Shown in pieces: positions 59,578-64,000 of a stretch of DNA of 64,000 nt. The position numbers were made by a program, and so were the translations under genes. The DNA lies in assembly GCA_016213645.1 (NCBI GenBank), contig JACQZY010000014.1, forward strand, positions 86,564 through 150,563. Reading direction: 5' to 3'. Within the stretch, counting starts at the first letter, position 1. Each line of letters begins with the position of its first letter. Under the pieces are notes generated by a model, which worked only from the letters and a program-made list of their open reading frames with translations, ran no database searches and was not told the DNA's origin. This DNA comes from Actinomycetota bacterium. GTDB taxonomy: Bacteria > Actinomycetota > Thermoleophilia > Solirubrobacterales > JACPNS01.

Positions 59578-60906
59578 ATGTTTGAAGCGCTTTCCGAGAA
59601 ACTTCAGGAGACGCTTGCCGAGGTTCGCGCCCACGGCAAGCTGACCGAGGACGACATCAACAAGGCCATGCGCGACATCCGCCTCGCGCTTCTTGAGGCG
59701 GATGTCAACTTCAAGGTGGTCAAGCAGTTCACCGCGACCGTCAAGGAGCGGGCGCTTGGCGCCGACGTGCTGGAGTCGCTGCACCCGGGTCAGCAGGTCG
59801 TGAAGATCGTTGACGAGGAGTTGACCGCTCTGATGGGCGGTTCCGGCCGCGAGATCGTCTTTGCTCAGAGCGCGCCCACGATCATCTTGATGGCCGGCCT
59901 GCAGGGCTCCGGTAAAACAACCACCTGCGGCAAGCTCGCGCTGAAATTCAAGAACGAAGGCAAAAAAGTGGGCATCGCGGCATGCGACGTTTACCGTCCG
60001 GCCGCGATCGACCAGTTGAAGATCGTCGGCGAGCAGGCCGGCGCGCGCGTCTACGAGCAGGGCGCCGAACGCGATCCGGTCGATATCGCGAAATGGGCGG
60101 TCGACCAGTCGATCCAGAATCTTGATGACGTACTGATCGTCGACACCGCCGGCCGTCTGCACGTGGACAAGGACCTGATGGACGAACTTGGTCGCATCCG
60201 CAAACAGATCAAGCCGCACAACGTGCTGTTGGTGGTTGACGCGATGACCGGTCAGGACGCGGTCAACGTGGCCGAGCAATTTTCAGAGGTCGCGGCGTTC
60301 GACGGGGTGATCGTCACAAAGCTCGACGGAGACGCCCGAGGCGGTGCCGCGCTTTCGATCAAGGCCGTCACCGGCAAACCTGTGATGTACGCGTCCGTCG
60401 GCGAAAAGCTCGACGCGTTCGAGGTCTTCCATCCAGATCGCATGGCCGATCGCATCCTCGGCATGGGCGACATGCTCACGCTGATCGAAAAGGCCGAGCG
60501 TGAGATCGACGAAGAGAAGGCGATCGAGATGGAGCGCAAGCTCCGCAAGGACGAGTTCACGTTCGACGATTTCCTCGATCAGATGAAGATGATGCGCAAG
60601 ATGGGATCGCTCTCGAGCATCCTCGGCATGATTCCGGGTGTCGACAAGAAAGCGCTGAAAAACGTCAACATCGACGAACGCGAGCTCGACCGCGTGCAGG
60701 CGATCGTGCTCTCGATGACGCCGAAGGAGCGCGGAAACCCCAAGATCATCAACGGCCAGCGCCGCAAGCGCATCGCGGCGGGTTCCGGCACAAGCATTCA
60801 ACAGGTCAATCGGCTGATCAAACAGTTCGCGGAGATGCGCAAGATGATGAAGAAAATGAAGCGCGGCAAGATGCCCGATATCGGCCAGATGCTCGGTCAA
60901 CGCTGA
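59578..60906 (+). CDS. ffh: signal recognition particle protein Ffh
   Basis: SRP54 GTPase that binds signal sequences on nascent chains with 4.5S RNA. N domain (MFEALSEKLQETLAEVRAHGKL), G1 GLQGSGKTT (107-115), DVYRPAAIDQLKIVGEQAG, VDTAGRLHVDKDLM, TKLDGDARGGAALS, then the Met-rich M domain from about 325 (LDQMKMMRKMGSLSSILGMIPG ... RKMMKKMKRGKMPD). 442 residues. ATG at 59578. Its receptor ftsY is at 56364. Confidence 0.97.
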   Translation: MFEALSEKLQETLAEVRAHGKLTEDDINKAMRDIRLALLEADVNFKVVKQFTATVKERALGADVLESLHPGQQVVKIVDEELTALMGGSGREIVFAQSAPTIILMAGLQGSGKTTTCGKLALKFKNEGKKVGIAACDVYRPAAIDQLKIVGEQAGARVYEQGAERDPVDIAKWAVDQSIQNLDDVLIVDTAGRLHVDKDLMDELGRIRKQIKPHNVLLVVDAMTGQDAVNVAEQFSEVAAFDGVIVTKLDGDARGGAALSIKAVTGKPVMYASVGEKLDAFEVFHPDRMADRILGMGDMLTLIEKAEREIDEEKAIEMERKLRKDEFTFDDFLDQMKMMRKMGSLSSILGMIPGVDKKALKNVNIDERELDRVQAIVLSMTPKERGNPKIINGQRRKRIAAGSGTSIQQVNRLIKQFAEMRKMMKKMKRGKMPDIGQMLGQR

Positions 60907-60914
60907 CGGGGTGG

Positions 60915-60920
60915 TAACCT
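60915..60920 (+). promoter_or_regulatory. putative -10 element for rpsP
   Basis: TAACCT ends 7 bases before the GTG at 60928, consistent with a leaderless rpsP-khpA-rimM transcript. Confidence 0.4.
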
Positions 60921-60927
60921 CACCGCC

Positions 60928-61197
60928 GTGGTTCGCATCAGACTCACACGCGTAGGCGGCAAGAAGAACCCGATCTGGCGGGTCGTTGTGGCGGACAAAC
61001 GTTCGCCGCGCGACGGTCGCGTGATCGAGAACGTCGGCACCTACAACCCGCAGACCGACCCGTCGCAGATCACGCTCAAACCCGAGCGGATCGCGCACTG
61101 GATCGAGCAGGGCGCCCAGCCGACCGACACCGTGTTGCAGCTGATGAAGACGCAGAACCTCGGCGCCGACGGCAAGCCCGCCGCCGTCGCAAGCTAG
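60928..61197 (+). CDS. rpsP: 30S ribosomal protein S16
   Basis: 89-residue ribosomal protein with the conserved start [41 protein letters not shown] and the [17 protein letters not shown] helix. Complete and typical. GTG at 60928, 21 bases after ffh. First gene of the ribosome-maturation set rpsP-khpA-rimM-trmD. Confidence 0.97.
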   Translation: MVRIRLTRVGGKKNPIWRVVVADKRSPRDGRVIENVGTYNPQTDPSQITLKPERIAHWIEQGAQPTDTVLQLMKTQNLGADGKPAAVAS

Positions 61198-61211
61198 CTC
61201 CGGCGCCGCTG

Positions 61212-61511
61212 ATGTCCGACGACTTCGGAACCGGCAGCGAAACCAGTATCGACGTTGAGGCGTCGGACGCGCTGATGATGGAGGATCTGCTCGAGAACCT
61301 CGTCAAAGGCCTTGTGGACAAGCCGGAAGACGTCTCGGTCGAGGGTTTTGACGAGTCGGATGGTTCTGTCACCTTGGAACTTCGCGTCGCCGAGGACGAG
61401 GCAGGCAAAGTGATCGGTCGCGGCGGGCGCACGATCAACGCGCTTCGCCAGGTCGTTCGCGCGCACCGGGACGCGCGCGGCCGCAAGGTCGTCGTCGACC
61501 TGGTCGACTGA
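61212..61511 (+). CDS. khpA: KH-domain RNA-binding protein KhpA
   Basis: 99 residues. A single KH domain with the GxxG loop GRGG at 69-72 (AGKVIGRGGRTINALRQVVRA). The position between rpsP and rimM is characteristic of KhpA (YlqC), which pairs with KhpB/Jag in other Gram-positives to bind RNAs and affect division. A 20-residue acidic N-terminal extension is present. ATG at 61212. Confidence 0.92.
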   Translation: MSDDFGTGSETSIDVEASDALMMEDLLENLVKGLVDKPEDVSVEGFDESDGSVTLELRVAEDEAGKVIGRGGRTINALRQVVRAHRDARGRKVVVDLVD

Positions 61512-61524
61512 CGCTGTCTCTCGT

Positions 61525-62112
61525 GTGACTATGCCCGGAGAAGCGGGCTCAATCGATCCAGTACCGGATCTGATTCGCATCGGGTTCGCCGGCAAGGCTC
61601 ACGGCGTACGCGGCGGTTTTTACGTCGAGGGAGCGATCGATCCACAAGCGCTGGCGCCCGGGCTCGAAGTGCTGATCGGAGATCGGCGCTTTTGCGTGGT
61701 TTCTCGCCAGGGCGCGGACGCGCGACCGATTGTCTCGCTTGAGGGCGTCGGCGACCGGGACACCGCGACGGAATTGCGCGGACTGGCGATTTTCGCCGAA
61801 CGCGGCGCTCTGACGCCGCTTGCCGAGGGCGAGTGGTACGCGTCGGACCTGGAAGGGATGAGCGTTTCTACCGCGGCAGCGAGTGGTTTGGCGTCGCTTG
61901 GTCGCGTTTCAAGGCTGGTCAATCTGCCGTCCGTGGACGTGCTCGAAGTGGAGTCGTCGGATCACAATGCCGTGATACAGATTCCGCTGGTTTCCGACGC
62001 GATCGTAGGCGTAGATCTGGAGTCCGGCGTGATCACTGTTGACGCGGAGTTCTTAGGACTCGATATCCCCGCCGACTCCGTTGAGGGCGGAGATCAGTCG
62101 TCCGGCGAATAG
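61525..62112 (+). CDS. rimM: 16S rRNA processing protein RimM
   Basis: Assembly factor for the 30S head, binding S19. N-terminal RimM domain (LIRIGFAGKAHGVRGGFYVEGA) and a C-terminal PRC-barrel (LADGEWYASDLEGM-like sequence LAEGEWYASDLEGMSV, then LGRVSRLVNLPSVDVLEV) are present. 195 residues. GTG at 61525 and ATG at 61531 are alternatives two codons apart. trmD follows 22 bases later, the usual pair. Confidence 0.93.
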   Translation: MTMPGEAGSIDPVPDLIRIGFAGKAHGVRGGFYVEGAIDPQALAPGLEVLIGDRRFCVVSRQGADARPIVSLEGVGDRDTATELRGLAIFAERGALTPLAEGEWYASDLEGMSVSTAAASGLASLGRVSRLVNLPSVDVLEVESSDHNAVIQIPLVSDAIVGVDLESGVITVDAEFLGLDIPADSVEGGDQSSGE

Positions 62113-62121
62113 CGGGCGATC

Positions 62122-62127
62122 TAGTCT
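62122..62127 (+). promoter_or_regulatory. putative -10 element for trmD
   Basis: TAGTCT ends 7 bases before the trmD ATG at 62135. It supports that start and a leaderless mRNA. Confidence 0.4.
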
Positions 62128-62134
62128 CACAAAT

Positions 62135-62824
62135 ATGCAGATTGACGTATTCACGTTGTTTCCCGAATGGTTCGAGTGGTTCTCAGACCAGCGCCACATG
62201 AAGAACCTCGCCGCGGCCGGTACGACGCTTGACGTGGTCGACATGCGCGCGACCACGCCGATCGCGAACAATCGCGTTGACGACACGCCCTACGGCGGTG
62301 GGGCCGGCATGGTGATTCGGGTTGACGTGGTTGAGGCTGCGCTTCGTGCGCGATACGGCGCGGATCCGGCGGAACTGCGTCAACGGCGCCGCGTGGTCGT
62401 GCTTTCGCCGGTAGGCCGGCGACTGGACGACGGGCTGGCCGAAGAACTCGCGCGGGAACCGGAACTGACGCTGCTTTGCGGCCGCTACGAAGGCTTTGAC
62501 CAGCGCGTGCACGACCATTTCGCCAGCGACGTGATCTCGGTCGGCGACTACGTACTGTCCGGCGGGGAGTTGGCGGCGATGGTCGTGATCGACGCCGTCA
62601 CGCGCAAGCTACCGGAGGCCCACGGTGACGAACGCAGCGCGCTTGAGGAGTCTTTCAGCAAGGAGCTTGACGGCGCACCGGAGTACCCGCATTACACGCG
62701 ACCGGCCGAGCATCGCGGCTGGCCGGTGCCGGAGGTCTTGTTTTCCGGCAATCACGCGGAGATCGAGCGATGGCGCCGGGAGCAGAGCGAATTGCGCCGC
62801 GTCACGCGTGATCTGCCGAGTTAG
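62135..62824 (+). CDS. trmD: tRNA (guanine(37)-N1)-methyltransferase
   Basis: SPOUT-fold methyltransferase acting on G37 of tRNAs to prevent frameshifting. MQIDVFTLFPEWFEW at the start, DDTPYGGGAGMVIRVDVVE, LLCGRYEGFDQRVHDHF and the knot motif VISVGDYVLSGGELAAMVVIDAV identify TrmD. The C-terminus (PEYPHYTRPAEHRGWPVPEVLFSGNHAEIERWRR) is complete. 229 residues from the ATG at 62135. Confidence 0.96.
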   Translation: MQIDVFTLFPEWFEWFSDQRHMKNLAAAGTTLDVVDMRATTPIANNRVDDTPYGGGAGMVIRVDVVEAALRARYGADPAELRQRRRVVVLSPVGRRLDDGLAEELAREPELTLLCGRYEGFDQRVHDHFASDVISVGDYVLSGGELAAMVVIDAVTRKLPEAHGDERSALEESFSKELDGAPEYPHYTRPAEHRGWPVPEVLFSGNHAEIERWRREQSELRRVTRDLPS

Positions 62825-62871
62825 CTAACATTCCGTCCCGCACGCAGCCTCCGTGTGGCGTTTGATCGCGA

Positions 62872-62897
62872 CACGGGTTCGGCACGTGCCTTTTTTT
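62872..62897 (+). terminator. intrinsic terminator/attenuator between trmD and rplS
   Basis: A stem around a TTCGG loop (CACGGG with CACGTG, one mismatch) is followed after CC by seven T residues (62891-62897). A second stem CCGTGT/ACACGG (62851-62856 with 62871-62876) overlaps and excludes it, the arrangement of an attenuator. It lies 61 bases before rplS. Confidence 0.55.
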
Positions 62898-62958
62898 CGA
62901 AGACTTCCACCACCTCAACCCTCTGACGGCGCAGCTTTCTACGGCGCACCCCCTTTTT

Positions 62959-63642
62959 ATGGCAACGATTATCGACAAGCTTGAAAAAGCGCAGATCAAG
63001 CGCGTTCCTTCATTTGACGCGGGTGATCGCCTGCGCGTCCACTTTCAGGTCGTCGAGGGCACCCGTCGCCGCACCCAGGTTTTCGAGGGTGTTGTGATCA
63101 AGCGTCAGGGCAGCGGCGCGCGCGAGACATTCACCGTGCGCAAGCAGTCGTTCGGCGTGGGGGTGGAGCGCACGTTCCCGGTTCACTCAACGAAGATCGA
63201 AAAGATTGAGGTCGCCGCGCGCGGCGAGGTGCGCCGGGCGAAGCTTTACTACCTGCGTGATCGCGTTGGAAAGCGCGCCCGCGTGCGCGAACGCGCATGG
63301 ACGCCCACCGAGCAGGCGCGTTTGGATGCGGAGATGGCCGGCGCCTACGACGAAAAAGGCTCGCAGGACGAGGCCGAACTCGTCCAGCCGGAGCCCGAAG
63401 CGACGGAGAGCGCTGAGTCAGAGGCAGTCACCGGTGACGAGTCGGCGGCGCAGGTGCCCGCTTCCGAGGAGCCGACCGCCGAGGAGCCAGTCGCTGCGGA
63501 AACCGCAGCCGAGGAACCAGCGGCCGAAGAGCAGGCCGAAGAGACTTCATCCAGTGACGACGCGGAGCCGTCGGCCGAGTCTGACACCGAGGCCAAGGAC
63601 GAGACCTCGGCCGAAGCCGATTCCGACGAATCCGCGAGCTAA
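62959..63642 (+). CDS. rplS: 50S ribosomal protein L19 with long acidic C-terminal tail
   Basis: Residues 1 to about 112 are a full L19 ([64 protein letters not shown]). A tail of about 115 residues follows, first helical ([16 protein letters not shown]), then almost only Glu, Ala, Ser, Asp, Thr and Pro. L19 is normally about 115 residues, so this doubles it. The frame is continuous to 63642, so it is not a start-site artefact. The ATG at 62959 lacks a Shine-Dalgarno (CCCCCTTTTT directly precedes it). lepB starts 23 bases later. Confidence 0.95.
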   Translation: MATIIDKLEKAQIKRVPSFDAGDRLRVHFQVVEGTRRRTQVFEGVVIKRQGSGARETFTVRKQSFGVGVERTFPVHSTKIEKIEVAARGEVRRAKLYYLRDRVGKRARVRERAWTPTEQARLDAEMAGAYDEKGSQDEAELVQPEPEATESAESEAVTGDESAAQVPASEEPTAEEPVAAETAAEEPAAEEQAEETSSSDDAEPSAESDTEAKDETSAEADSDESAS

Positions 63643-63665
63643 TTCCGGGCATTCGCCCGATTCGC

Positions 63666-64000
63666 ATGGCTGATTCGAGCGAGTCCCAGCGATCCGGCGG
63701 GGGCAAGGGGCGCCATCACGAGCGCAGCGGTCGAGAATCTCTGATTGAACTGGTCGTCATCGTGATCACCGCCTTGGCGCTGGCACTTCTTATCCAGGCA
63801 TTTCTCGTGAAGCCGTTCAGAATTCCGAGCGAGTCGATGGTGCCCACGCTCGAAGTCGGCCAACGCGTCTTGGTGAACCGCGTCGAAGGCCGCTTCGGCA
63901 CTCCCGAACGCTTTGACGTCGTCGTTTTCAAGCCTCCGGCCAGCGCCGCGACAAACAGTTGTGGCGCCGAAGACGGCCAGGAGTACCTGCCCGGAAAAAC
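63666..64000 (+). CDS. lepB: signal peptidase I, 3' truncated by the window
   Basis: Removes signal peptides from exported proteins. A hydrophilic N-tail of about 25 residues, one membrane helix (LIELVVIVITALALALLIQAFL) and the catalytic serine S57 in FRIPSESMVPTLEVGQRVLVNR are visible, followed by FDVVVFKPP. The lysine of the Ser-Lys pair would lie beyond the right edge. The rplS-lepB order is common in Actinobacteria. ATG at 63666. Confidence 0.94.
   Translation, partial: MADSSESQRSGGGKGRHHERSGRESLIELVVIVITALALALLIQAFLVKPFRIPSESMVPTLEVGQRVLVNRVEGRFGTPERFDVVVFKPPASAATNSCGAEDGQEYLPGK

Overview
The window is a gene-dense stretch of high-GC bacterial chromosome, almost entirely core housekeeping genes. 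Three things point to an actinobacterium: many GTG/TTG starts, TAnnnT -10 hexamers lying 6-12 bases before start codons (leaderless mRNA style), and gene orders such as fakA-recG-rsmD-coaD-SepIVA-like and yceD-rpmF-plsX-acpP-rnc-smc. The split glycine dehydrogenase (gcvPA/gcvPB) and the C-terminal domain of the NHL protein at 44513-46948, a kind I associate with secreted Solirubrobacterales proteins, make the class Thermoleophilia the best guess. That placement is inference, not a database result.

Layout. 1-4179: glycine cleavage operon gcvT(partial)-gcvH-gcvPA-gcvPB. 4172-9881: greA, trpS, condensin subunits scpA-scpB, rlmN, an RluB-type pseudouridine synthase. 9885-18676: aromatic amino acid block (aroH, hisC-type aminotransferase, aroF, tyrA, aroA) running into cmk and der, with an SDR gene inserted. 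18725-21818: ABC-2 exporter pair and metK. 21897-27042: priA, def, fmt, zinc-ribbon protein, rpe. 27012-30137 (minus): flippase, methyltransferase and GT2 glycosyltransferase. 30393-34143: riboflavin genes ribD, ribE, ribBA, ribH. 34224-38216: rpmB, an amino-acid ABC importer and a YfcH-like epimerase. 38279-44423: fakA, recG, PrcB-like lipoprotein, rsmD, coaD, SepIVA-like coiled-coil protein.

44424-48500 is the most accessory-looking part: a two-propeller secreted NHL protein, a small Cys/Thr/Gly-rich secreted protein, a strong terminator, and a divergent cupin/SnoaL pair around a palindrome. It splits the SepIVA-like gene from yceD. 48532-64000 continues with yceD, rpmF, plsX, acpP, rnc, smc; inverted htpX and lemA; ftsY, nfeD, an SPFH protein, an XRE regulator; then ffh, rpsP, khpA, rimM, trmD, rplS and the start of lepB.

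Functional links: SMC, ScpA and ScpB are all here and each carries a disordered low-complexity insert or tail. FtsY, Ffh and LepB serve protein export. FakA, PlsX, AcpP and CoaD serve acyl-phosphate, ACP and CoA supply. Def and Fmt handle formyl-methionine. No CRISPR array, tRNA, rRNA, insertion sequence or recognised defence system is visible. The best leads are the condensin inserts, the palindrome over the ribD promoter, the acidic tail on ribosomal protein L19, the frameshifted permease, and the secreted-protein insertion.
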